Positions 18,341 to 28,012 of a stretch of 45,408 nucleotides of DNA are shown here, piece after piece; the stretch's first letter is position 1; every line of letters starts with the position of its first letter. The stretch is from assembly GCA_030849075.1 (NCBI GenBank), contig JASAOO010003350.1, forward strand, positions 1-45,408, given 5' to 3'. The stretch comes from Zelonia costaricensis. Taxonomy: Eukaryota; Euglenozoa; Kinetoplastea; Trypanosomatida; Trypanosomatidae. Position numbers and translations under genes: made by a program. The notes below the pieces were generated by a model. It did no database searches, was not told where the DNA came from, and was given only the letters and a program-made list of their open reading frames with translations.

Positions 18341-21300
18341 TCATAGCTGGTACACAAGCAGCGACTGCGAGGACATGGGGGTGGCAGGGGCCGAGGAGGC
18401 GATGAGGCTCACCGACGGGCTGCGGCACGGCGGCATCAGCGGTGCACGCACCCGCGCTGCCGGCTGCACGGCGACCTCCTCGGCGGTAGCAACGACAGGC
18501 GTGACTGGCAGAGGGCGATGGGGGCCCTGCAGAAGTGTGCCGCCGCTCTCCGCACCATCGACCTGTTTCAAGGCTTCAGCTGTGGGCACCTCCACTGCCG
18601 GCGCAGCCACGCCGCACGGCCCCACCGCCACCACCGTCACAAGGTCATCGTCGGACTCGGCTTCTCGTCCATTCTGATGCGCGGCGGTCCGACAAGTGCG
18701 GTGGGGCGCGGGACGCGCGTCGCCGAAGCCACCGGTCTCCTCCTGCTCGGCGCCCTGCCCACTTTGGCGCACGTCCGCTGGACTGCCACCGCTGGCAACG
18801 GTGTCGGCTGCCTCGTCCACGCCGTCAGCAGACGCGCACGGGGGGCTGGCCGTGCGTCGCGTGTCCTCCACCGACCGCGACGCGGTAGCGCCGGCGGAGG
18901 AGGGGGAGGGGGAGGGAGAGGGGGAGGACGCTGCGGCCGCTGTGGCGGCTGGTCGCGGCGCGTCGGCGTCGGCGTCGTCACCCCCGTGTGTGTCGGGACC
19001 TTGACAGGGCGCGCGGGTGAAGGGGCCGCGCCACCCCGCTGTTCTCCCCTCGCTGGAGCTGGCAGACCGGCTGGCTGACTCCGCCCCCAGCACCCCGCGC
19101 GGCTTCGTTGTGGTAGCCGCGGCGCCGCACGCAGACAGCGCGGGCAACATCGGCGATGGCGAGCCCCCGCGGCGGTGCCTCGACCGGGGCGGTGACGGAG
19201 AGGGGGAGGGGGATAGCGACAACGGGGAGAAGGCCGGCTGTGTGACGGCCTCGGCCGTCTTGAGAGGCGCCGTCGCAGGAAATATCTGGCGCGCCAAGAG
19301 CGTGTGCATGATGCTGCGGGCGTGTGCTTGTTGCCGCTGCCGCACCTGCTCCATCGCTCCCTCTTCCTGCGGCTCCACAACCGGGCTGTGGGCACGCAGC
19401 CGGGCAGCCGTAGTGGGGCCCGTGCTGCATGCTGCCCGCACCGCCTCCTCCGCCGCCGCAGCGCTGCACAAGCCCTCGTCGTCCGCAGCAGTACCACTGC
19501 AGCGGCTGTCGGCGCGCCCTTCACTGGCGGTGGCGAGCCCCACCGGCGAGGCCGCGGAGAAGGGCGACACGCTCACCACCCACTGTCCACTGCCCTCGCG
19601 GGCGGCGGAGCGGGAGGCCGTGCGCAGGCGCGCCGCCGCCGTCCTCGCCGCGGCCACCGCCGAAGAGACTCGGGTCGAAGACGGGAGCTGCGCTGGCGCC
19701 CGCGCCGTGGGGGATGTGCCGCGCCCATCGGGTGCCGCGGCGGTGGCGGCACTCGTGGTGCGCGGATGCGTCGGCTCTGACAGGCCCACGACGGGCTGCC
19801 TTCTGCGCTGCAGCTCCGCCTCGAGCTCCGCCACCTGCGCGTCCCGCTCCGCCAGCGCCGCCCGGCAGCGACCCAGCTCCGCGACGCACTCGTCGTAGCT
19901 CTCGCACAGCGACTTGCATTGCGTGTAAAGCTGCTGCGCCGTGGCCTTGTACCGCTGCGCCTCCTCACGCAGCCTGACGACCTCCTCCACCCCCTCCGCC
20001 GCTCGATGCTGCGCGCCGCACGTGCACTCGCCGGGAGCGCCGGATCCGTGTGCGAGCGTGTTGGCTGGTCCAAAGCTGTTCATTTTGCTGGCGTCGTTGC
20101 GTGTTGTGAGGACCCGCTGACGGACGGGCGCGGAGGCGCTGCGGTGGAAGGCGCTCGGCGTGCGATCAGCGCGGCGCCGCAGCACAAGTGCCGGCGCACG
20201 TGTCGGGTGCTGGGCTGTCGCGGCCCGCGCGTTGCGCTCCATCTCCCGCTGCTGCACGGGCAGCGCACGGAGCACCACCTCCGGGTTCACCGCGGTTGCC
20301 TCCGCACCGAGCCGCAGCGAAGCCACGGTCTCCGAGAAGTCGCTGGAGCGGCTGGAGCAGCAGACGAGCAGCACCACGTGCGCCTCCGCGGCGGACGGCG
20401 GAGGGGGCTCGACCACGTTCGTGCGCCCTTGTAGCGCGGTGGCGCGACCAGCCGGGACCGGCAGGGGCTGCGGCACCAGGAACGGCTCCAGGATTGCAGT
20501 CAGGGCGCTGTCCTTGAACGGCGCGTGGTGCAGCGGTGGCCGGCGCGGCAGTCCTCCCCCCGCTTCACCGTGCGCGCTGGACGACGCGTGGCGGAGCTGC
20601 TGCGTGGCTTCGTGGAGGGCGCGAAAGACCTTGCGCAGAGCCAGCAGGCTCGCGTTGATGCATCGCGTCTCGCGCAGGCGGCGCGCGCGGGCTGCTTTGA
20701 CGTCCGCCTCCTGCGGCTGCGGCAGGAGGAGGGCGCGGTGGTACGCCGACCCCGTCGTGGTCACGAGCGCCGCTGTCGGAGCGCTGCCCGTGCCGCCACG
20801 GTCACCCCCGTCGTCGCCGCTGCTGTTCCTGCCACTGCGCTGCGAGGATGCCCCCGACTGCACGGATGTGTCCAGCGACGCGCGGCTGTGCGCACTGCTC
20901 CCCCGCCCCGAGGCAGCCACGCAGTGGTTGACGCGCGATCGAGCGGTGTGCCGCGTGTGGGCAGCGGCGACAGCAGCAGCGGCGTGCTCGCTGTTCACGT
21001 CCACGTCTGTCAGCCGCCCGTTCTCCGAGCCGGCCAAGTCCACGAAGGCGGTCTCGTGCTGCAGCGCCCACTCCGCGTCCTCCGCCTCCTCGCCATCCAC
21101 CGCGTCAAGGTGCGGTGCGGCCAGCCCCGACGCTCCGGCAGTGTTACGGGTTGAGGCGGAGCAGCTGTACACGCGCACGCACAGCACCAGGTGCCCGCGC
21201 GAGGAGCTCTGATTGCGGCTCGTCGTGCACTCCTGGCGAAGGGCGAGCAGCGCCTGCAGCACGGCAAGGGCGTCGCTGAGGGTTGGGCACCGGGCCCGCT

Positions 21301-22327
21301 CGAGGCAGCGAAACACCTGCTGCTTCTCCGTCGACTTGTACTCGACCTTCAGAAGGTGCGGCGGCGGCAGCGACGCGTCCAGGGACGGGGCGGGGCCGGT
21401 CACGCTTCCCGTGCAGCCTGTCAGCTCCGAGACGGCTGTGTCACTGCGCGTGGCCCAGCCGTCGTCCCTCGCGTACGGCGCCGCTGCGTCGTCTGGGTAC
21501 AGCTGCTGTTCGGAGCGGTAGAGTTGATGTGCCACCCACACCGGGCGCTGCTGGCGCTGCAGCATCGACACCCCCGCGCTACCGCCGCCACCGCCACCGC
21601 CGCTCCCACTGCGGCGCGGCGCGCTGGAGCTGCGAGAACTCGCACCGCGCACCCGCATCGCCGACGACGAGGACGAGAGGGTGCACGCCGCCGCCGCCGC
21701 CGACGCCCCACCCGGCACGGCGATCGAAGTGGCGAGCGCAACGAGGTCGGTGGTGACTTCGTTGTACACCTCGAAGCACGCGATATCGACGAACGCGTCG
21801 GCGCACGCTGCGCTGAAGACGCCTTGCAGGAAGCGCGGCACGACCCCCGCACTCGAGGCCAGCTGCACCTCCCGCCCCGGCACCGAGGACGCCGCCAACG
21901 CGGTGGCTTCGCCGAACAGGCTGAAGGTCTTCCCGCTGGCCGTCTGGCCGTAGGCGAGGTACGTGCGCAGCGGTGGCGCGACGGTGCCGGCGCGAGCCGC
22001 GGTCGGCTGAAGGACACGTCTGCAGGTAGTGTCGTACAGCTGCTGCTGTTGCTGCGACGACCATGTGGCGTGTGCGGGGTCGGCAGCGGTGGGCGGCGGC
22101 AGGAAGACGCCGTCGCAGGCGAAGGAGGCCCTGCTGAAGGTGGCGGGGTCCGCGAGGTGCACGCGGGTGGGGCTGCTGGTGGGGGGCAGCGCCGCGGCGG
22201 ACGGTGGGGTGGCCGACTCGGTGCGGAGGAGCAGCGCGGCCTCTGCCAGGGAGGGGCCCGCGGCACGCCCCTCCACCGCCTCCGCCGCACTCGGCGCGGC
22301 TGGTGCGAAGCGGCAGAAGACCCTCAT
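18341..22327 (-). CDS. Divergent kinesin motor protein
   Basis: A 1328-aa microtubule motor with an N-terminal motor domain. The ATG at 22327 is directly at the first motor strand (RVFCRFAP). Motor landmarks: P-loop GQTASGKT (127-134), switch I NQSSSRGH (372-379), switch II VDLAGSE (429-435), a CINASLLALRKV helix (556-567), FKDSALTAILEP (604-615) and FSETVASLRLG (664-674). The motor is about 690 residues, roughly twice the usual 330-350, because of Ser/Gly/Ala-rich inserts at about 200-325, 385-425 and 440-545. A coiled coil follows at about 780-850 (LREEAQRYKATAQQLY onward), then a low-complexity Pro/Ser/Ala tail to the end. The family could not be assigned; the N-terminal motor suggests plus-end movement, but this is inference. 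Catalytic motifs are intact apart from a conservative Ala in the P-loop. Confidence 0.85.
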   Translation of the reverse strand: MRVFCRFAPAAPSAAEAVEGRAAGPSLAEAALLLRTESATPPSAAALPPTSSPTRVHLADPATFSRASFACDGVFLPPPTAADPAHATWSSQQQQQLYDTTCRRVLQPTAARAGTVAPPLRTYLAYGQTASGKTFSLFGEATALAASSVPGREVQLASSAGVVPRFLQGVFSAACADAFVDIACFEVYNEVTTDLVALATSIAVPGGASAAAAACTLSSSSSAMRVRGASSRSSSAPRRSGSGGGGGGGSAGVSMLQRQQRPVWVAHQLYRSEQQLYPDDAAAPYARDDGWATRSDTAVSELTGCTGSVTGPAPSLDASLPPPHLLKVEYKSTEKQQVFRCLERARCPTLSDALAVLQALLALRQECTTSRNQSSSRGHLVLCVRVYSCSASTRNTAGASGLAAPHLDAVDGEEAEDAEWALQHETAFVDLAGSENGRLTDVDVNSEHAAAAVAAAHTRHTARSRVNHCVAASGRGSSAHSRASLDTSVQSGASSQRSGRNSSGDDGGDRGGTGSAPTAALVTTTGSAYHRALLLPQPQEADVKAARARRLRETRCINASLLALRKVFRALHEATQQLRHASSSAHGEAGGGLPRRPPLHHAPFKDSALTAILEPFLVPQPLPVPAGRATALQGRTNVVEPPPPSAAEAHVVLLVCCSSRSSDFSETVASLRLGAEATAVNPEVVLRALPVQQREMERNARAATAQHPTRAPALVLRRRADRTPSAFHRSASAPVRQRVLTTRNDASKMNSFGPANTLAHGSGAPGECTCGAQHRAAEGVEEVVRLREEAQRYKATAQQLYTQCKSLCESYDECVAELGRCRAALAERDAQVAELEAELQRRRQPVVGLSEPTHPRTTSAATAAAPDGRGTSPTARAPAQLPSSTRVSSAVAAARTAAARLRTASRSAAREGSGQWVVSVSPFSAASPVGLATASEGRADSRCSGTAADDEGLCSAAAAEEAVRAACSTGPTTAARLRAHSPVVEPQEEGAMEQVRQRQQAHARSIMHTLLARQIFPATAPLKTAEAVTQPAFSPLSLSPSPSPSPPRSRHRRGGSPSPMLPALSACGAAATTTKPRGVLGAESASRSASSSEGRTAGWRGPFTRAPCQGPDTHGGDDADADAPRPAATAAAASSPSPSPSPSSAGATASRSVEDTRRTASPPCASADGVDEAADTVASGGSPADVRQSGQGAEQEETGGFGDARPAPHRTCRTAAHQNGREAESDDDLVTVVAVGPCGVAAPAVEVPTAEALKQVDGAESGGTLLQGPHRPLPVTPVVATAEEVAVQPAARVRAPLMPPCRSPSVSLIASSAPATPMSSQSLLVYQL

Positions 22328-22405
22328 GCGGGTGGCAGTGACGACGGGGGCGTGGAGGGTTGGGGATCAAGCGGGAAGCGCGGCGAGGCCTCGGTAGGCG
22401 GAACT

Positions 22406-22480
22406 CTATGGAAGTGGTGATGAGAACAAGTACAAGGGAGGAGAAGAGGGGGGGGGTGAGGCGGGGGTTCGAGAGAGAGG
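22406..22480 (-). promoter_or_regulatory. Predicted trans-splice acceptor for kinesin
   Basis: A minus-strand pyrimidine tract at about 22480-22433 is followed by AG at 22407-22406, about 80 nt above the ATG at 22327. Confidence 0.45.
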
Positions 22481-22482
22481 TG

Positions 22483-22603
22483 CAACGTCCGAGTCGCTGA
22501 TGTGCATCTATGTTGGTCTGTATGTATGTATGAACTCCTATGNCAACGCCCGAATCGCTGATGTGCATCTATGTTGGTCTGTATGTATGTATGAACTCCT
22601 ATG
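22483..22603. repeat. 60-bp near-identical direct duplication around an N gap (22483-22542, 22544-22603)
   Basis: The 60 bases before the N at 22543 recur immediately after it with two mismatches (T/C and G/A). As at 8030, this is best explained by overlapping contig ends that were not merged. Duplicate TATGTATGTATG stretches inside may have blocked assembly. Confidence 0.85.
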
Positions 22604-23169
22604 GGGTGTGTGTGCGTGTGTGAGTAAGGGGCGGGTGACTCCGCCCGGAATGGACAAGTGCGCCCGTGACGAGACCGGTGTGGGAATCCGGACTAGGTGG
22701 ACACATGACAGGGAAGACAAGGGCGGGGAGTGAGGGAAGGGAGGGGGGTGGTGGGGAACAGTTGAATAGGCAAGAACGACGGGTAGGTGGGTGTGAGGAG
22801 GGTGAGGTGCACCAGATGCCCGCTCTCCCCGTCTCTCCGTGACTTTCCTCCTTTTTAACAAGCCACACGCACGTACCCACGCACGCACGCGCGCAGAAGC
22901 GCCTGCGAGAACGGACGGCGGTGTGGTGAAAGGACCCCCCCCGCGTTCGGGTCCCTGGTGACACAGGGGGCGCACACGCCGCCTCTCGGCACACCCGCTT
23001 TATGCTGGATTGTCTCGGCGTTGTAGCAGCACTCGACATGGCGGCATCGCTTCACTGTGAGCCCCCCACCCCTCCCCCTTAGCTCCCCACCCATGCACCC
23101 AGCCCGTCCATCTACCTGCTCGACGACGCGGTGCCACGGCGTGCGTTAGGTTTCCTTCACAACACCGTC
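22604..23169. other. Spacer between SMP-like gene and kinesin
   Basis: About 570 bp of purine-rich and mixed sequence with no gene seen. It probably includes the 3' UTR of the gene ending at 23170. Confidence 0.55.
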
Positions 23170-25650
23170 TCACACGCGCAGCGGCAGCGTGGCGGTTCGG
23201 CGACTCCATGTCATGTGCAATTGCTTCCCCAGCGACGTACCGCCACGGCAGACGAGCTCGCCGGCGAGCACATTCGGGTACGTGAGGGAGTCCACGAGGC
23301 GCTGTACGGCCAGCAGGACGACCTCCTGCACCTTCTCGTTGCGCTCATGCACGCCGGACGCACTCGCCGGCACGCCCGCGCTGCCGCCGAGGCTGATGCC
23401 GTGCATGCTGGCCGTGGCGGCGGGGTGGTAGTGGTACGGCGCCGCGGACGTGCGCAGGTGCGGCGGCAGCGGGGGGCGCGCGCCGTCGAGGCCGCCGATG
23501 GGGCCTGCCTCGTTGCGCGTCGTGTACGTGGCCGTGAAGGTGCTCAGGCCGGCCGAGCCGGCCATCCCCCCGCCGACGTGCGGCAGCGACGCCGCACCCC
23601 CGCCCGTGCCCCCACCGGCGCTGCCACCACCACCGCCGCTGCTGCTGCTGCTGCCATCGGGTGCCACCTCGACCACAGCGGTGAAGAGCGGCGGGGCAGG
23701 GAAGCAGAGCTCGACTCGGGCCCCGTGGAAGGCGGCGTACAGGTGGCCGTGGAAGATGAGCCGGCGCACCGCCACGGCGCAGTCGAGCGTGAGCACGTCC
23801 GCCGGCACGCACAGCGCGACCGGTAGGAGGGCCCCGAGCGGTAGGCAGCAGCCGAGGCGGAGGTGGAAGCGCTGGTCCTCGTAGAGGAGCGGCACGGTAA
23901 AGCAGCGCAGCGGGAGGGCACCGGGGCCCGACGCGGCGGTCGGGGCTGCTGTGGCAGACGAGGAAGGTGGTGACGCGGCGCCGGGGCGTGGCGAGGCGGA
24001 CCGCGAGACGCCAGTGAACGACGACGACACCGGCGGCGCGGACAGTGCGGACGAGACGCCTGGACGCGGCGGGAGGGCCGGGTCGCTGCGGCGGTACGGC
24101 TGCTCCACCGAGATGACATCCCCCTCCACGCGGGGCAGCACCACCCCGAGCTGCGTCCCGGCACCGCTGTAGTGCCCCACCGGCGGCGCCGCGGACCACC
24201 CCGTCTCCCCTACCGCCGCCGTCGCCGCGTTCACCGAGGCGGCGCTGTCACTGAGATGACCGCCCGCGCTGGGGTGGAGGTCGGCGGACATGCCACCGCC
24301 GCCACCGCCGCCGGCCCCTCCGCTGGTGGTGACGGACGACACGGCGTCGGCGAGGGCGGTGGTGAGGCCCGCCACCGACGAGGACAGCAGCGTGCTCGCG
24401 GCATCCAGGGCGGTGTGCACGTACGGCTGGGGCTGGGAAGGCTGCTGCTGCTGCTGTTGTGGCTGTGGCTGCGGCGGCTGTGCCGGCGGTGGAGGCCCGT
24501 TGCTGCCACTGCCGCTACCCCCGCTCCGACTGTGGTGGTGGTGCGGCAGTGCGCCGCCCGACACGTGAAGGCTCCGGTCCGCCGCGTCAGACACCGCCGC
24601 CCCGGGCCGAAGGGCGCCGCCGAGCCCCGTGCCGCCTGCCGCGTCTCCAGCGAAGCTGCCTGCGTGGGTGGGCAGGGGTGGGCGCCGCAAGTCGCGCGGC
24701 GGCCGACCCAGAAGTCCGGTGCCGAGCTCCAGCGTCTGCACGCGCAGGAGGGGGCGGCGCGGCTGAAGCAGGGACGGGGTCGCGGAGGGCGACGGGGCGC
24801 GGTAGCCGTGGACGTTCGACGGCGGCTGCAGTGCGGACGCGGCGTTGCCGGTGCTGCTGCTGTTGCTTGCGAGCTGGGCCGCGATGCCGCGCACCTGCGC
24901 CGCCCGCGCCCGCATCTTGGCGTCGTACGCGGCGTTTACCTTGTCCGAGACGCGCTCTGCCGTGTAGAGGATGCGGTCCATCCACACCTCGGGCCGCACC
25001 GTGCCACCGCCCAGGCAGAGGAAGGCGGCGCAGCGCAGCAGCACATTCGCCCAGTGTGCACTCTCCTTCCGCAGCGGCGTGGGGGCGGCGGCGGCCGCCG
25101 CGGTCGGTCCACGGCGCTGACGGCGACGCGAGCGGCGCGCCGCGTGCGAGGCCCCCGCCGCACCCCGCCCACTCCCCCCGCCCCCCTCCGTCTCGCCGTC
25201 CGCGCTCGTGCCCGCGTGGACCGCACCGCCGCGCGTGCCCCACCACTCGCGCAGTCGCCGCTCGCCGTACACCTCGCGTGGGCTGTAGTGCAGCGCCTTG
25301 ATGAGCAGCCAGCGGTAGGCCGTGCCCGCCGTCGTGTCCTCGGCGAGCGAGACGTGCTTGCTCAGTACGGCGTACAAGGGCAGCTCATGCGGCTGCAGCA
25401 GAAACGGGTCGAGGGCGTGGCCGGCGTCGTCCAGGCCATCACCCAGGCCCGCGGCACCGTCCAGCTGCGTGGCGGTGGCACCGCCCAGCCCGGCGGGGTC
25501 TGCACTCCCAATGCCGTCGTCGTCGGCCTCACCCGCCGCCGCGGCCGTCCCGGGCTCCTCGACCTCCACTGGGGAGTTGAGGAAGGCGAAATACGCGAGG
25601 GCGCCGCAGAGAACGACACTCACGAGCAGCTCCAGCAGCAGGTGCAGCAT
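23170..25650 (-). CDS. Membrane-anchored SMP-like lipid-transfer domain protein
   Basis: An 826-aa protein that starts with a single hydrophobic anchor (about 3-24, LLLELLVSVVLCGALAYFAF) with no obvious cleavage site, consistent with ER tethering. An acidic linker and a segment with REWWG (134-138) follow. Residues about 198-260 (HWANVLLRCAAFLCL, then an amphipathic helix) look like the start of an SMP (synaptotagmin-like mitochondrial lipid-binding) domain. A long Gly/Ser/Pro/Gln-rich insert separates this from the second half at about 579-790, where VRRLIFHGHLYAAF, LCFPAPPLFTAVVEV and the terminal helix KVQEVVLLAVQRLVDSLTYP match the SMP pattern of strands plus closing helix. Such proteins move lipids at membrane contact sites (ERMES, tricalbin and Nvj2 types). 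The match is by eye against general SMP features and the domain is split by low-complexity sequence, so function is probable, not certain. Confidence 0.65.
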   Translation of the reverse strand: MLHLLLELLVSVVLCGALAYFAFLNSPVEVEEPGTAAAAGEADDDGIGSADPAGLGGATATQLDGAAGLGDGLDDAGHALDPFLLQPHELPLYAVLSKHVSLAEDTTAGTAYRWLLIKALHYSPREVYGERRLREWWGTRGGAVHAGTSADGETEGGGGSGRGAAGASHAARRSRRRQRRGPTAAAAAAPTPLRKESAHWANVLLRCAAFLCLGGGTVRPEVWMDRILYTAERVSDKVNAAYDAKMRARAAQVRGIAAQLASNSSSTGNAASALQPPSNVHGYRAPSPSATPSLLQPRRPLLRVQTLELGTGLLGRPPRDLRRPPLPTHAGSFAGDAAGGTGLGGALRPGAAVSDAADRSLHVSGGALPHHHHSRSGGSGSGSNGPPPPAQPPQPQPQQQQQQPSQPQPYVHTALDAASTLLSSSVAGLTTALADAVSSVTTSGGAGGGGGGGMSADLHPSAGGHLSDSAASVNAATAAVGETGWSAAPPVGHYSGAGTQLGVVLPRVEGDVISVEQPYRRSDPALPPRPGVSSALSAPPVSSSFTGVSRSASPRPGAASPPSSSATAAPTAASGPGALPLRCFTVPLLYEDQRFHLRLGCCLPLGALLPVALCVPADVLTLDCAVAVRRLIFHGHLYAAFHGARVELCFPAPPLFTAVVEVAPDGSSSSSGGGGGSAGGGTGGGAASLPHVGGGMAGSAGLSTFTATYTTRNEAGPIGGLDGARPPLPPHLRTSAAPYHYHPAATASMHGISLGGSAGVPASASGVHERNEKVQEVVLLAVQRLVDSLTYPNVLAGELVCRGGTSLGKQLHMTWSRRTATLPLRV

Positions 25651-25800
25651 CTGCGAGTGTGCGTGTGCGTGTGTGTTTGTGTGGAGGTGCGTCTGTGAAG
25701 AGGTGTTCTATGTTTGTGTGTAGGCGAGACGTCGATAGGCGGAGGCCGTGCAATGCCGCCGCTACCCCCTCCTCCCTCTTCTCACGTCCGAGACGGGGAG

Positions 25801-25843
25801 CTGCGCGTGCCAGCGAGTTGGCAGCGGCGCGAAAAAAAAAAAA
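25801..25843 (-). promoter_or_regulatory. Predicted trans-splice acceptor for the SMP-like gene
   Basis: A run of 12 T on the minus strand (25843-25832) is followed by the first AG at 25802-25801, about 150 nt above the ATG at 25650. Confidence 0.5.
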
Positions 25844-28012
25844 GGCCAAATGGATGTGAGCGCGGAGTTGATGGCGTGCAGGACAACTTTATCGAAAATA
25901 AACTTCGCGTGTGTGTGTGTGTGCGTTTTACAAGTGAGTCGGAGCGGGAGCGGAGGCAAACAAACCTAGTTGTCTAACGTGAGGATAAAGAGCGAAGCAT
26001 GCGCGGACTGCGACGTGTCGGGACCGTGCGTCGTGGTCACCTGAAATGGGACAGGGGTGGAGGAGAGAGGGGTAGGGGGGGGGGGGAGGGCCGGGTCTGA
26101 AGCCCTTGTTTACGAAGCTTGCAGCTCGCCATACCGCTCTCCCCTCGTCGCCGCCTTCGTCCAGCACCTGCCTGAGTCGGCCCTTGTAGGACGCACCTCG
26201 AACTCTTCAAGATGGTTTGTTTCGTGTTGCTCCACCGGTGGTGCCATGGCCTCGAGGCGCCGGTGTGCGTAGAGGCGACGGGGGTCCGTGACGCCGCGAA
26301 TCACACGCTCGTGGGCACGCTGCCACAGCAGCACATCGACGCGCTTCACCTCGCCACACACACACACACACACAGCTACGCCCGCACCACAAGATACCCA
26401 CCGAGGAGCGCCGCGCAGGGGGGCGGCTGTGTTGATGACAAGCGAAGTCTGCCCCTCCTCCCATCGCTAGTGGAACAAACAGGGAAAGAAGGGGAAGGGG
26501 GAGGGGGAAACCGCGTTGGGTCACATCAACGCCGCCGCGCTGGCAAATATATTGATCTACCGCAGCCCACACACACACAGCAGCACACCTCATCAGACAT
26601 ACACACAGACACAGACACACACGAACACACACACACACTCATGAATGTACACGGCTTTCTCGGTGGCCTTCTCTTTATGAAGCAAACACGCGAACACCCA
26701 CACCCACACCCACATACACGAAGAGGGGGAGGGAGACGAGGAGGAGGAGGGGGGGGGGAGTGGCTGGAGTGGGAGACTCGCGCAGGAGAAGCACAGCGGG
26801 GGGAGCCTTTGAAGTGAACAGGAAACAAAAAAAAAAAACAAAGGAGAGCCGGCAACGCACGCACGCCCGCACGCATGCACGCATGCGGCGTCGAAAATCG
26901 GGAGGGAAGGGGGGGGAGGCGGCGGCCCACTCACGGCGCGAACAGATGAAGAACGCGTTCTAGACGAGTGCGCGCGCTAGTGGGGTGGAGGGGAAGGGGA
27001 AGGGAATGATGGGAGGGGTCAGGGGGGGGGGCGGGCGGGAAGAGACGGTAGGGGCCGTCTGGGAGGCGTGGCGGGTGGGGAGGGAGACGACGCGTTCTAT
27101 AGCGCTCATCGGAGGGAGTGAATGGGGCGAAGAAGGGAGGTGGTCAGCAGGCACATCCATCCAGTTGCCCCCAATCCACCTGCCCCCCCCCCCGCCGTCT
27201 GCAAGGCACCCACACCGACACATATGCACACGAACACGGAACGCCGCATTGCCCTGATGGACGCCCCCCCCCATCTCCCCCACCGAACCACACGCACGTC
27301 AGCGGGCAAGCAGGAGCCACGAGAGCGGCCGCAAGCGAAGGGGAGGGGGAGGCGAGAGAGGCAATGAGCCGCTCGCAGGGCCGTCCAGCGGAAGCCCACC
27401 GTGCGAGCACACCAAAACGCGAACAAGAACGGAACGTGAGGCGGTAAACAAAATAGAAACGCGTGGAATGGCGGGGGAGAAGGTCGATGACGGGAACACG
27501 CAGAACAGCTGGAACGAACAAACAAAGGAAGAAGAAGATGGCATTTGGCTACGAAGTTGGAACGTGAGAATCAGGAGGGGGGAGGGAGGAGCGAACGGAC
27601 AGCACCATCACCGCCACATCGGCAACAGCAGCACCAGCAGCAGCAGCACACACACACACAGACACACAGACACACCCACGTGGCGGCTCGCACCTCACCT
27701 AACCGCACCGCTGCGGTTGCTGCTGTTGCCCTTGTCAGCTGTCGTCTTCTTGCTCTCTCGCGCACCCTTTAGCGGTTGTACTGTTTTCCTTTTTGAAGCC
27801 GTTTCGGCGAAGGCAAGAAGAGAAGCCCAAGCCGAACCCACGCAGGGAGAAGGAGGGTGGGGGGGCCGAGCGCATCGACAGATGCGGAAGGAAGGGGCAG
27901 GCTTGGCAGGCCTCGATGCAGTTGGGAGGAGCCTATGGAGGTTGGAAGGGGGGGGAGCCCTGTGGGGAACGGCACGTTAGATGACGGACTCGAGGACAGG
28001 CACGACACGTCG
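25844..28012. other. Intergenic region between MFS transporter and SMP-like gene
   Basis: About 2.2 kb with no supportable gene. It contains CA/GT repeats (about 25908-25922, 26357-26373, 26567-26638, 27649-27675), G-runs and a 12-A run at 26828-26839. It probably holds the transporter's 3' UTR. Open frames here are Cys/Val or His/Thr repeats from the dinucleotide tracts. Confidence 0.6.

Noticed and set aside
22483..22603. Genuine 60-bp tandem repeat
   Set aside because: The copies meet exactly at an N and the same pattern occurs at 8030, so an assembly join is more likely.
26207..26817. Possible small genes in the spacer between the MFS and SMP-like genes
   Set aside because: Frames on both strands consist of repeat-derived residues and have no splice-site-plus-start arrangement or domain.
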